This document shows, one piece after another, positions 33,925 through 46,191 of a stretch of 64,000 bases of DNA. Location of the stretch: assembly GCA_027886175.1 (NCBI GenBank), contig JAJNNQ010000056.1, positions 682,001 through 746,000 on the forward strand. The letters are read 5' to 3'. Under the pieces are notes generated by a model. It did not search any database, had not been told where the DNA came from, and was given only the letters and a program-made list of their open reading frames with translations. The DNA is from Phylloscopus collybita. Its lineage: Eukaryota; Chordata; Aves; Passeriformes; Phylloscopidae. Every line of letters starts with the position of its first letter. Position 1 is the first letter of the stretch. The position numbers and the translations under genes were made by a program.

Positions 33925-34020
33925 CCCGGGGCAGTGGGAGGTGTCCCTGCCACGGCAGGGCTGCCACAGGATGGGCTTGAAGGTCCCTTCCAACCCAAAC
34001 CGTTCCTGGATTCTCCTCCT
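33925..34020 (+). mobile_element. CR1 LINE 3' tail fragment
   Basis: 'ggaggtgtccctgccacggc' followed by 'gaaggtcccttccaacccaa' is typical of the CR1 3' end. Only about 95 bp remain. Confidence 0.75.
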
Positions 34021-34344
34021 GGCATTCTCAACGTGTTTCACTCAGCTCTTGAAATATGAGCAACACCAGCTGATATTGGAGTTCAATATTTAGGTGATGC
34101 TTATGAATGTTTTCTTTTCTCTTGGATTCCTGCTTTTGTTGTCATTTTCTGGCAGTGTCACCATTTGTACCACCCATCCCTCTAAACCTGGATGAACTCA
34201 CTTTTCCTTTCATTTCCCCCATTCCTACAGGGGAGGATTAAAATGAGGCCAAATTTTTCCTAAGTCTAATATCAATCAAGGAATATTGAATGAAAGACAA
34301 AGCAGGTGCACAGAGTAAAGTGTCATTGGTGTCACCTCCACAGC

Positions 34345-34632
34345 TCCTGCCAAGGACACCGTGTGGGTGGGTGAGAGGCTGGACATGACCCCAGGGGTGG
34401 CCTGGGCTGACCCCCAGCGTGGGCAGCAGCAGCTCCAGGGGGATTCTGACCCTGAGCCCCACTCAGGTGAGACCCCACCTGCAGAGCCGGGAGCCCACCT
34501 GCCGGATGGGGAGCTGCTGGGGCCAGCCCAGAGGAACTGGAGCCCCTGTGGAGGTGGGCTGGGAGAGCTGGGAATGTTCACCTGGGGAAGGGAAGGATCC
34601 AGAGAGAGCTGCGAGCCCCTTGCAGGGTGTTC
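34345..34632 (+). mobile_element. CR1-like fragment, diverged
   Basis: Contains degenerate CR1 phrases (gtgagaccccacctgcagag; gagagctgggaatgttcacctgg). It is interrupted by the second copy of the 105-bp direct repeat. Confidence 0.5.
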
Positions 34633-34739
34633 TGGGGTGACTTTATGATGCTTGTATCCCCAGTTGTCTGCTCTGGTTGTGCTGGATATTAAGTTCTGTA
34701 CCTTTCAACTGGTTCTGGGAGCAAAGGGGGAGAAAGAAA
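34633..34739 (+). repeat. About 105-bp direct repeat, copy 2
   Basis: Second copy of 32284-32391, located between two CR1 fragments. Borders are sharp on both sides. Confidence 0.9.
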
Positions 34740-34779
34740 AGCCAGAACTTCTCAAATCACTTCATCACTTCTTCTGAGC

Positions 34780-35649
34780 AGCAGATGGAGATGGCACCAA
34801 GCTGGGTGTGTGTGGATCTGCTGGAGGGCAGGAGGGCTCTGCACAGGGCCCTGCACAGGCTGGATCCAGGGCCCAAATCCAACAATGTCAGCTTGAACAA
34901 GACCAAGGGCCGGGGGCTGCACTTTGGCCACAACACCCCCTGCAGTGCTACAGGCTGGGGGCAGAGTGGCTGCACAGTGGCCAGGCAGAAAGGGACCTGG
35001 GGCACTGCTGGACAGCAGGCTGGACATGAGCCAGCAGTGTGCCCAGGGGGCCAAGAAGGCCAATGGCTCCTGGCCTGGATCAGGAATGGTGTGGCCAGCA
35101 GGAGCAGGGCAGTGATTCTTCCCTTGTGCTCAGCAATGCTTGGGCAGCACCTCGAGTGCTGTGTCCAGTTCTGGGCCCCCAATTCAGGAAGGATCTTGAG
35201 ATGCTTGAACATGTCCAGAGAAGGGCGGCAAGGCTGATGAAGGGTCTGGAGCACAAGTCCTGTGAGGAGCAGCTGAGGGAGCTGGGGCTGTTCATCCTGG
35301 AGAAGAGGCTCAGGGGAGACCTCATCTCTCTCTACAAGTCCCTGACAGGAGGGTGCAGCCGGGTGGGGTTGGGCTCTGCTCCCAGGGAACAGCAACAGGA
35401 CAAGAGGACACCACCTGCAGCTGCACAGGAGAGGTTTGGGCTGGACATTAGGATGAAGTTCTTGCCAGAAAGAGTGATTGGGAATTGGGATGGGCTGCCC
35501 AGGGAGGTGGAGGAGTCACTGTCCCTGGAGCTGTTGAAGAGTGGATGTGGCACTTAGTGCCATGGTCAGGATGATAGGGTGGTGTTGGGTCATAGGCTGG
35601 ACTTAATGATCTCAGAGATCTTTTCCAACCTGGTTAATTCTGTGATTCT
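34780..35649 (+). mobile_element. CR1 LINE 3' portion (ORF2 tail and 3'UTR)
   Basis: The open frame to 35557 shows the CR1 ORF2 C-terminus: HVQRRAARLMKGLEHKSC, LRELGLFILEKRLRGDLISL, RFGLDIRMKFLPERV and WDGLPREVEESLSLELLKS. The element ends with the diagnostic octamer-like repeat ATTCTGTGATTCTG at 35637-35649. 5'-truncated as usual; no endonuclease or RT core is present. Confidence 0.88.
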
Positions 35650-36005
35650 GGCCTGTGTGGCCCCAATTTTGGGGAAAACTCCCCTCCAGTTCATACAAAC
35701 ACCCCCCAATCCTACCAAGCTCAATACTTTCCCCCTGAAAGACAGCAAAACCATTGGATTTAGAGGTCTTTGTGGAATTCTTTTATTTTTATGAAAATCT
35801 CAGATGTTTCTAAAGGATGAAAATGCATCAAATAAAATCAAGCTACAAATAAAAGACGTTACTTGCCAGCATCATGAGAGTATCCATGGGGTTGGGTTCA
35901 GTGCATGGAAGAGCCTTTGTTGGAGGGGTTTCCCCTCCCAAATCTTGCTCTTTGCCCCAGTCCATCACCATTTGGCTGTGGAAGACACCCGTGGGCCCTA
36001 GAGAA
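35650..36005. other. Gene-free AT-rich spacer
   Basis: No gene seen. From about 35870 onward the sequence matches the 3' flanks of the other ZNF copies (ggagagg...tttggaggggtttccccc type), so the ZNF3 duplication unit begins here. Confidence 0.5.
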
Positions 36006-36381
36006 TCAGAATCATGGAATCATTGAGGTTGGAAAAGACCTCCAAGACCATCCAACGTTGCTTGATGCCACAAGAAGAACAACTGAGACTTTTTGGGATC
36101 TAAAGTCAACAAATCCACTCTTCCCAATGAATTTCAAATTCTGAGTCCTGGTGGAGGTTCCTGCCCCAGCCCTCATCCAGGTGCTGACGGGGAACGAGGA
36201 GGACATGGAGACCACCAGTCAGGTGTCCTCTAGATGGGAATCACCCCGAACAGGGGTCACCATGTCTCTCCCCAATCCAAGTCATTGGAGATCATCCAAC
36301 ATAGGTCCCCCCATGGGGGGGAGTGGAGTTGGAGGAGCACACAAAGCTCATCCTGCACTTGGGACACTCGCAGGACTTCCC
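36006..36381 (-). other. ZNF3 3' flank with CR1-derived tail
   Basis: A 'ggttggaaaagacctccaag' segment at about 36025-36045 and the same downstream blocks as in the other ZNF copies. The decayed post-stop finger is also present (minus, about 36381-36320). Confidence 0.6.
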
Positions 36382-37774
<1,393 letters not shown>

Positions 37775-37799
37775 CTGTTTTGCAGGGAAAAACAAGGGG

Positions 37800-38658
37800 T
37801 GAGCACCTGGGGCTGGGGATTCTTCCTGCCCAAGTCCATCTCTAGAAGTCACCAGGCATCTTGTGTCCATGAAAACCTCCAAAACTTCAGGACTCAGAGG
37901 AAAAAAAAAATCCCACTCTGGGGTTCCCCCTCTCTGGTGTCTCCACTATGGGGTTCTGGGCATCCCTCTCATCCTGGATGCAGTGGGTCCTGCATATATT
38001 GGCGATCCCTCCTCTGCAAGGTCTCCCCCTGCTCCAGGCTTCCAGGGAATCCCAGGGCTCCCCCCTCTTTGGTCTCCCAACTTTGGGGTTCTGGGAGTCG
38101 CCATTCTCTGGGCTGCTGATGTCCCATGGCTCCCCCTCTCAGGGGTTTCACTAAGGGATGCTAAGGGTTTTGGGGTCCCAGGGGTCCCCACTCGCTGGGA
38201 TGCCCACTTTGGTGTCCCACGGGTTCCCCCTCTCCAGGCTCATCCCTTGTCTGGGCTGCACCTTCTCGAGGCTCCCCTCACTCCCGGCTGTCAGGGTGTC
38301 CCCTCTCCAGGCGCCCATCTCAGGCTCCGGGGCTCCCCCCTTTTCGCCTTCCCCCGTCTCAAGGCTGCTCCCCTCCCCCCTGCCGGTACCGGGCGATCAC
38401 CGCCTGGCTCCGGGGACCCCCATCCACCGCCGGGGCTCTGCCGGCAGCCGCCACCGGGACACCCCCAAAAAAACCCCGCCTGGGGACCCCGCGGTACCCA
38501 CCCAAAGGGGATTTCGGGTCAGCTTGGGAGTCCTGCAAGATCCAAACATCGCTCCGCCCGCCCCGGCCCGAAAAAAAGAAACAGGGAGCCCCGAAGATAC
38601 TTCGGGTGAGGTCCAAATACATCTCCCTCCTTCAAAACCAAAAACAACAAAGCTCTGC
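37800..38658 (-). other. ZNF3 intron 1
   Basis: No exon found. It is homologous to ZNF2 intron 1: the minus-strand 'atgtttggatcttgcaggac' near 38530-38550 matches 7500-7520. A repetitive GGGTTCTGGG/CCCCTCTC-rich part lies at 37915-38330. The insert at 38659 interrupts it. Confidence 0.6.
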
Positions 38659-39364
38659 TGAAAGAAATTAGCCCCAGGCTATGCACTCCCGAGTTGTGCT
38701 GTTACACTGTTTTGCTGTAAAATTAAAGTTGCACTGTTACTTGCCTGTTTTAAACTGTTCATGTGGAATCTGTACCCTGAATTTCTGTTCGTTATGTCCA
38801 AGTTCTGTACCCTTTCTCCCTAAATCCTGGGCTTCCCCCTCTCCTGACGAAAGCACGCCGCCGCCGCCTGTTGCCCCCCCCGCCGCTTCCTGCTGCTCCC
38901 TGCCTCGGCCGTCGAGCTGTGGGCTCCGCCCAATATGGAGATGAAAGGAACTCCCATCGTGCCTGGCTGCGACCGGGAGTCCAGTTAGAGCTAAAAAAGC
39001 CCCTGAGACAGCGAGCCAACACAGAAACTAGACCTAAGAAAGACAAAACTGTGCGAGGCACATGTCTAGCTACCTGCAGGCAGCAGGCATTCTTTTGTTA
39101 CTTTCTCGCCATAACCTGAAAGGAACTGGAGAGAGGTGACCCCCCTGGACCACAGGAGCCAAAGGGATTCTATTGGAACCCCCGTGAGGAAGGAATCCCG
39201 ACTCTGCAGCAGCACCAGCAGCAGCAGATTCGACCTGCACCTCCTCCTCCGTGGTGTCTACTGGGAGCAGCGGCAGCGTGCGCAGACCCTCGGGCCCCCT
39301 ACCCAGAGCTGATTTCTAATAAAGGCTTTTTCAAAGGAGCTGGTCTCCTGGCCCATTTATAACA
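38659..39364 (+). mobile_element. Solo LTR of the ERV-D family, with target duplication
   Basis: 706 bp, TGAAAGAAATTAG...TTTATAACA, flanked by TCTGC at 38654-38658 and 39365-39369. It matches the ERV-D LTRs (40631-41316 and 47442-48130) in opposite orientation. AATAAAGG near 39319 is its polyadenylation signal. It lies in ZNF3 intron 1, antisense to the gene. Confidence 0.9.
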
Positions 39365-39415
39365 TCTGCCACGACCGCCCAAGATATTCGGGGCGAGGTT
39401 CCCCTCCCCGGTCAC

Positions 39416-39570
39416 CTGCGGGATGCGAAGGGGCCGCAGATCCAGAGAGCGAGGGACGCACGTGGTGCCTCCTCTCCCTGCTCCTCTTCCTGCTCCTGCT
39501 GTTCCTCGACCCCTCCCCTTCCTCGCGCTCTTCCTCCTCCTCCTCCTCCTCCAGCCCTCAGCTGCTGGCG
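39416..39570 (-). promoter_or_regulatory. ZNF3 putative first exon
   Basis: Ends on the minus strand with CCCGCAG|GTGACC (edge 39416) and has the GAGGAGGAGGAAGAGCG-type purine stretch upstream, as in the other ZNF copies. It joins without a gap to GC-rich DNA and the MHC fragment. Confidence 0.5.
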
Positions 39571-39751
39571 CGGAGCTCTCGGGTGAGCGGAGCGGGGACA
39601 GGACCCGGTGGGAAAGGGCTGGGAGAGGGGGATAAGGAGAGGTGGGAGAGGGGGAAGAGGGTTCCCAATGAGGGGCTCCCAGTTAACCCCAACACCCCAA
39701 ATTCCCTGCCTGCCCTCCCAGCCCCTCTGGCGCTGTGGGGGCCGGGCCGTG

Positions 39752-40040
39752 CCCCGGTGCCGGTTCAGGGGCTGCTCCAGGCTGACGTGCCCCACCTGGA
39801 GCTGGAGGTGACCCCGTGTTCGGGGGGTTTCCAGCAGCACCGGGAGCTGGTGGGTCCAGTCCCCGCTGGGGACCACGGCCGTGCCCACCATGTGCCCGAG
39901 AGCTCCTGCTGGCCCTGGAACCAGCTCGGCTGGATCTGGGCAGGGTAGAAATCCACCACGGAGCAGAGCAGGCGGCCGGGGCCGGGCTGGGAGCTTGAGG
40001 GCAGCAGCGAGATGGAAACGCTGGGATGGGCAGGGGGCTT
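39752..40040 (-). pseudogene. MHC class II beta chain, exon 3 (beta-2 Ig domain) fragment
   Basis: The minus strand encodes SVSISLLPSSSQPGPGRLLC, VVDFYPAQIQPSWFQGQQEL, then after a one-base frame change MVGTAVVPSGDWTHQLPVLL, and finally GHVSLEQPL. This is the membrane-proximal immunoglobulin domain of an avian class II beta chain. The first Ig cysteine is present; the second (expected before QVxHVSLE) is replaced. No peptide-binding exon 2 follows upstream (minus): ERV-A env begins at about 40400. An isolated, dead exon. Confidence 0.85.
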
Positions 40041-40399
40041 GGGGACCCCTTGAGGGCGGATCTGTCTCCCACCCCCCAAGGCACAGGGAATCCCTTCAGG
40101 GAAGGAGTGCTGCGGGACGGGAACCACGTTTCTTCCATCCCAACCCCACCTTTCCCTCCTCTGTCCCCCGCTTCTCATGTTTCCCCAATCCACAGATTGG
40201 AAAAACAATCCAAATCAATGTTGCTTTTCCAGTTCCCTCCCCCACTCTTCGGGGGTCCCAGACCCCTCTTTTCCCTGCTCTTCTGCCCCTTCCCAATCGT
40301 CCCCACAATCCCCAAGCCCCCTCCCCCGTGCTGGGTTTTGGAGGTTCCAGACCCCTCCTGCTCAATCTGCGGGTCCCAACCCCCCTTTCACTCCATTCG

Positions 40400-40630
40400 G
40401 GCAGCTCCTAGCAGATTTTTTCTGGGAGGGATCCTTGAGTTATGGCATTTTGGGGATGTAGTTTTGAAGAAGGACAGTTCTGTTTGGCATTTGGTTTAAC
40501 CCATGGTCCACTAGAAAACCACAAAAACATGTCCCATTCCCATCCTTTCCACATTTGGACCAGAACATGAGCTGCTTTATTTCCTTTGTTACCTCTTTCA
40601 TCACTTTTGCGTTGTCATCTATTTGCCAAC
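40400..40630 (-). pseudogene. ERV-A right copy: env 3' part, left of the ERV-D insertion
   Basis: Read on the minus strand from 40630, the sequence continues the TM ectodomain immediately after the double cysteine at the end of the 48131+ part (QIDDNAKVMKEVTKEIKQL). It then degenerates. With 48131-51975 it forms one interrupted element; ERV-D sits between and duplicates CCAAC. Confidence 0.75.
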
Positions 40631-41316
40631 TGTTATAAATGGGCCAGGAGACCAGCTCCTTTGAAAAGGCCTTTATTAGAAATCAGCTCTGGGTAGGGGG
40701 CTCGAGGGGCTGCGCACGCCGCCGCTGCTCCCAGTGAACACCACGGAGGAGGAGGTGCAATCGAATCTGCTGCTGCTGCTGCAGAGTCGGGATTCCTTCC
40801 TCACGGGGGTTTCCATAGAATCACTTTGGCTCGTGTGGTCCAGGGGGGTCACCTCTCTCCAGTTCCTTTCAGGTCATGGCGAGAAAGTAACAAAAAATAC
40901 CTGCTACCTGCAGGTAGCTAGACGTGTGCCTCGCACAGCTTTGTCCTTCTTAGGTCCAGTTTCTGTGTCGGCTCGCTGTCCCAGGGGCTTTTCTAGCTCC
41001 AACTGGACCTCTGGCCGCAGCCAGGCACCATGGGAGTTCCCTTATCTCCATACTGGGCGGTGTCTCCAGCTCGACGGCAGGCAGTGGCAGCAGGGAGACA
41101 ACAGGAAGTGGCGGCGGGCTTTTACCCGATGGAGAGGGGAAAACCCAGTATTCAGGGAGAAAGGGTACAGAACTTGGGACACAACAAGCAGAAATTCAGG
41201 GGTACAGATTCAACATGAACAGTTTAAAACAGGCAAGTAACAGTGCAACTTTAATTTTACAGCAAAACAGTATAACAGTACAACTTAGGAGTGCATAACC
41301 TGGGGCTATTTCTTTC
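40631..41316 (-). mobile_element. ERV-D 3' LTR
   Basis: 686 bp; preceded (minus) by the polypurine tract AGAAATAGAGGGGGGAT and running from TGAAAGAAATAGCCCC to TTTATAACA. AATAAAGG is near 40672 (minus). Confidence 0.92.
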
Positions 41317-41355
41317 AATCCCCCCTCTATTTCTTTGATCGGGTTTTTGCCCGCA

Positions 41356-41877
41356 TCAATTGGCCATGTCTGATTCAAGGGAATAAATCTGTTTTAATTC
41401 CTGGTATTGGTTATAAATTCTTTTTGCTGTGTTTAGTTCTTCTTCTTGGGGTTCTAATCTAATTGTATTTGTAGGTTTCTGAATCCTTACTTTAGGGATT
41501 TGGAGACTAGCTTGAACAGTAGTGGCTATAGTTCGAATTAGACAGGGAAGTATGCAGGGGAGAAGTAGGAGACTGGCAAAGGCACTTATTGCAATGAACA
41601 CTACTTTTTTCCACCAGGCCCCTTCAAAGGACCAGAAGTTGTCCCACCAGTCCATATTAATTAAGGGCTTCTATTCCTGGGTACTTACATATGCAATTTT
41701 TTGTATTTCTTTGGAAATATTTTTTATTACCTTACTTTCATAATGGACTGCTAGTTTGATTTGATAAACTACTGCTCTTGTCTTTGCCAATTGGTTACTG
41801 ATATGATCAAGGGCAAGGGCTGTTTTGTTTGATATTCTTTTTAATACTGCTTGTAATCTGATAATTTTATTCAACAT
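41356..41877 (-). pseudogene. ERV-D env transmembrane part
   Basis: Two frames: 41877-41671 (heptad helix, IIRLQAVLKRISNKTALAL and later VIKNISKEIQKIAYV) and 41655-41356 (membrane anchor VVFIAISAFASLLLLPCIL plus a cytoplasmic tail). The CX6CC loop expected between the helices is missing and a stop (41671-41673) separates the two. Not a working fusion subunit. Confidence 0.75.
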
Positions 41878-42293
41878 GTAAATTGGAGTTCGGCACCCCC
41901 ATGATCTATCTTGTGTCCAAGTTGCTGGCCTATATGTTTTTTACTATTTCTTTTGGTGTCCATATTTTACTCTTCCATGTTTGTGTGCTGCCCCTCCTCC
42001 TCTTTCGGTATTTTCTTTTTAAATTTTCATATAAGGGTATGCCTAAATGGTTTCCTGATTCTCGTGGGAGGAGGGAGAAGGCTGGTTTGATGATTCGTAT
42101 GGTGCAGCTACCTGCCCAATCTCCTGGGAGATGGGTGTAGGTTTTGTCATCACAAATCCAAAAGAGGTGTTTTGGGGCTTTCCAGGATGTGTTTTGTGTG
42201 TCATAGGGGTGTTCCCAATATTTTGAAATCTCTCTGATTCCCCCAAAAAGATTGGTCCCTTTATTAGTGCACTCATGTAGACCATAACTTTTA

Positions 42294-43181
42294 TTACAGA
42301 CGCACCATGATTCTTTTTTTCCCAATAGACCAATATTTTTCAGGTTCCCTGGGGATCCATTTTTGTTTTAAGTCTTTGATCAGTAGGTACCTTTTACAAG
42401 CCATTCTTCCTAGGAAGGTTTTATACTTTTTCCCCGTTATTAACTTCCATCTCAGGATGTCTAGGGGTGATAAGCTTGTCCCTTCCCAGGGCCATACATC
42501 AGACATTTGTGTGCTTTTACATATCCAGCAGTTTGTTATATTTAGTTTATGGCTAATTCCCTCTACCAGATCGACAAATAGACTTTTCCCAAGGGGTTCA
42601 TCTATTTCATTCTTTTTCACCACCAGTGGTTTTTCTTTTATCAGATCTGCTACTCCCTCTGTATTTCTTAACTCTTTAAAACAGAACCACTCTCTGATAG
42701 GGCACTCCCCAGTCAGGCACTGCTTAAATGTGGCAGCTTTTTTTGCAATCCAATATTGTTTTTCCTCTTTTTGACAGGTGGATAATTGGATCATGTCAAA
42801 ACATGTGGGATTCACATGGGTGTGAACTCTCATAAGGGATTGTAGATTCTCCCCATCACAAACTGAATGACAGCATTTGGAGCAAGCCCCATCTGTAAAC
42901 TTGCTTATCAATAGGACTACTATCAGTCCCTCCAAGAGTCCAGTATGAACCATTCTATTTGTGGGTCTTTTGGTCTCACCTGGCCTTGCCTCTTGGGTCG
43001 GGGGTTTCTTTCTCCTCATCATATCATTAGGACTTCTATTAGTCCCTCCAAGAGTCCAGTATGAACCTGCCCCCATCTCGCTCTGAGGGTTCTCTTTGGT
43101 CTCACCTGGTCTTGCCTCTTGGGTCGGGGAGTTCTTAGGCTGGATTTGTGGAGTTCTCCCTTGTTTATTCCCACCTTCCAC
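42294..43181 (-). pseudogene. ERV-D env leader and surface subunit (295 codons open)
   Basis: A long frame with a hydrophobic signal-anchor (GLLEGLIVVLLISKF, about residues 80-95) after a charged N-terminal extension. A cysteine-rich receptor-binding-like region follows, then the SU CXXC motif (ITNCWICKST) at about residue 218. The N-terminal extension contains an internal duplication (PTQEARPGETK twice). It stops before the SU/TM junction; the remaining SU is in other frames. Confidence 0.75.
42907..43145 (-). repeat. About 118-bp tandem duplication in the ERV-D env leader
   Basis: 'agtccctccaagagtccagt' through 'cttgcctcttgggtcggg' occurs twice, starting at about 42918 and about 43036. It duplicates the env start region. 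Confidence 0.88.
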
Positions 43182-43427
43182 CTTTTTCTTAGTTTTAGTT
43201 AGCTCCCTTTGGGTGTGCCCTATGAGAGATTTAATTTTTAAATTAAGAATTACTGCTACTTATTACTTTTACATTAACAGTTCGTGACTCATTGTAACAA
43301 TTAATAACCTTGGATTTAACCATTATTTTACACTTTTATATTAACACTTTTTAACCTCTTATAACAATGTGGATTTTTAACAATGGTAATGACAGCTTGT
43401 AATAACTGTTATTGTCCCTTATTGGCT

Positions 43428-44261
43428 TTAACTGGTTTTTGGTTGTTTCCTGAGAGTTACTTTGAGGGTGTCTGGATCTCGAGTGGCAGTCCACTCAGAG
43501 GGAACCCTTGTTGGGGTTGCAGGGTCAGAGGGATCTGACCCCTTGTTGCAGTCAGAGGGATCACTCAGGGGTGGTAATGGTCCTTTCACTCTAGTGATGT
43601 GGGTCCAGCCCTTTTCCTGGGTTCGCACTGCAGTATGAGTAGTGAGCAGAACTTGGAACGGGCCTTCGAATTTAGGGGTTAGTGGGGTGGTATTCCAGGA
43701 CTTAATTAAAACCCAGTCTCCTGGTTTTATTTGGTGCATGTCAGTGTCCAAGGGAGAGGTTTGAGGAAGATACCCTCTTCTTTTAAGATCTGCCAATGTC
43801 TTTCCAATTGTTTTTACATATTCTTGGGTAGCGGCCTCTCCTTCTAAATAATCCCCAGTGCTATAGGGGGTCAGTAAGAAGGGGAGTCCAAACATCATCT
43901 CATATGGTGAAGCCCCTATGTCAGATCTAGGTCGGACCCGGATTCGCAGAAGGGCCAGGGGCAGACACTTGAGCCAATTCATTCCTGTTTCGGTTATCAA
44001 TTTAGTTAATACATTTTTGAGGGTTTTATTCATCCTCTCAACTCTCCCTGAACTTTGGGGATGCCAGGGTGTATGCAACCGCCACCTGATTCCTAAGGCT
44101 TTAATGACATCATGTAGAATTTTGGCTACAAAATGAGGACCTTGGTCTGAACCAACACTATTCACTAGCCCATACCGGGGGATGATGTGTTCTAATAATA
44201 CCTTTATTACCACTTGTGCCATCTCCTCCCCAGCAGGAAAGGCTTCCACCCAATGGGCCAA
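43428..44261 (-). pseudogene. ERV-D integrase (277 codons open)
   Basis: Integrase catalytic core from the second acidic residue (SVGSDQGPHFVAKI) to the Glu motif (SGRVERMNKTLKNVLTKL). It has the gammaretroviral PYEMMFGLPF and a C-terminal GPY/F-like domain (KPGDWVLIKSW, LTPKFEGPFQVLL). The zinc domain and the first catalytic Asp lie upstream (44640-44262) in broken frames. Not active as found. Confidence 0.85.
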
Positions 44262-44784
44262 TGGGTATCACCTATAACAAGTAGATACCTGCAACCCTGT
44301 ACTGAAGGCACCTTGGCAAAATCCACCTGTATATTTTGAAAGGGTCCCAATGCCATCCGTCTTCCTCCTGGGGCACTCCCCCCCCATCGCTTTCTGATTT
44401 ACCTTTTGGCATATAAGGTATCCTTCAGTTACTGCTTTGGCCAGACCATATACCCCAATACATAAATATTCTCTTTAAAAAAATGATCACATAACCCTCT
44501 GGTGCCCCAGTGGGTCAGACTGTGTATTTCTGTTAGCATTTTTCAAGCTAGGGCTTTAGTTAAAAACTTTCATCTATCTGGGGTTAACCATTCCCCTTGC
44601 TTCCCTTGGTACAACCCTAACTTCTTTATTTCTCTCAACTCATGTTAATCATATATTGGTTCTCTTCTTTTGTCAGCTGGCAGGATCTTGGATGGCAGTC
44701 CACTTGGGGAGACTTGTGGGGGATTTTTCTGGGTTTTGTCCATAGTTAGGAGGAGGCGATACTGGTCCGTTTACACGGGAAACG

Positions 44785-45279
44785 TCAGTCCACTCTTTTT
44801 CTTGGGTCCAGACAGCAGCATGGGTTACTAATTTCTAGCTTTTTCCTGATATCAGGCCAGGATCCAGCACAGAACTGCACCTCTAACAGCACTTGGCCCT
44901 CAGGACTGTCGGGATCCACGTAACCAAAAATCTTAGCTAGGTGGCTGGGGTCCCATTCCCCCTGCGTCCCATCAAAGGCCAGCCTGGTGCTGCTACCCTG
45001 GGGAACAGACCCTCCGATGCCCCTCACCACCAGGGTTCCACAGTCTCCCACATTCTGCCCTTCCCCTTTTCCACCTGGATCCCACCCTGGATCCGCCCAC
45101 GGGAGCCCATCCCCTGCCCGGGGCCCAAACCAGCTCCCCTGTTCCCAGACTTGCATCCCCGCGACATGGACCATGGCCATCTCCTTGGGGCTGAACAAGG
45201 CACCCAAAATAGAGTTCATCTCACTCCAGGTGCAAACATTAGGATTCAGGAACCAATCCACCCAGCCAGCCACCCTCAC
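44785..45279 (-). pseudogene. ERV-D gag capsid fragment
   Basis: Capsid N-terminal-domain-like sequence (PNVCTWSEMNSILGALFSPKEM near its start; VLLEVQFCAGSWPDIRKKLE at its end). Capsid C-terminus, nucleocapsid and pro-pol are absent beyond 44785, defining the internal deletion. Confidence 0.65.
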
Positions 45280-45372
45280 CAGGTCCCCAACCAGGCCTCC
45301 CAGCTCTTTCTTAAAGCCTCCAACTTCTGAAGCTGTCAGAGGTGCATCCCCAGCTGCCCCACTTATTGGGAC

Positions 45373-46191
45373 TTACCTTAGGGGGAAGAGCTTTGTCGTT
45401 GACCTAGTGCTACAATAAGGTCCTTTTGGGGTTTCCACAAAATCAGTATTATTGGCTGGCAAGTCCAGCTCCCAGTTGTGTGGGGGTGCAGGGACAGTAG
45501 ATGGTGAAGGGGAGTGGCCTAGGCCAGTGTTAGAAGAGGTTGAGGATAGAGCTGAAGAGTAGAAGGGGTTAGTACTCGAGATAGTCAGGTTAGATTGAGG
45601 TGGTAGAGAGGGTGGAGCTGTAGGGGGTAATACTGTTGGGGAGCAAGCTGAAGAAGGGGTTTGGAGAGATGGGGAGGGGTTCACAGGTAAAGCTGGAGAG
45701 TTAGCAGGGACAGTTTGGGGTATCCCAGGGTAAACGGGAGGAGGGGGCAAATAATCAAGAGGGTCCCAATGGTGACTGCTTTCCTCCCTTTTCTCTTTTT
45801 CATTCTTCCTCTTTCCCTCTTGTAGCTTACAAATCTTAGCTGTTTCACCTTCAGTTCTGTGTTTCTGCCAGCAGGCAGCATAAAGGATCTGCTCAGTATC
45901 TGAGTCCCCTCGGGATTTCAGATACTGGTTTAATTGCGAGCACATCCAGGGGTCCTTAGTTCCACACCACGGCCATTCTCCAGGTAACTTTAAAGTGGGC
46001 CAAACCTCTATATAATAATGAATCATTTTAACTTTGCTCAAATTTTTAGTGGCCTCATCAGTATCCCATAGTTCCAACATTTGTCCTAGTGGACTATCTG
46101 GGGGAATGTTCTTTATCTTCCCCTTTTCCTCCTCAGGCGGTTTTTGCTTACTCATGTATGCTCCCATTCTCACTAGGTAATCTTCACTCAC
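45373..46191 (-). pseudogene. ERV-D gag matrix-p12 (272 codons open)
   Basis: Gammaretrovirus-type matrix (VRMGAYMSKQKPPEEEKGKI; LGQMLELWD; MIHYYIEVWPTLKLPGEWPW), a basic/acidic hinge, then a Pro/Ser-rich p12-like region with a late-domain-like PPPPVYPGIP (about residue 150). The frame is lost before capsid (stop at 45373). No N-terminal myristoylation glycine follows the Met shown, so the true start may be upstream. Confidence 0.78.
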
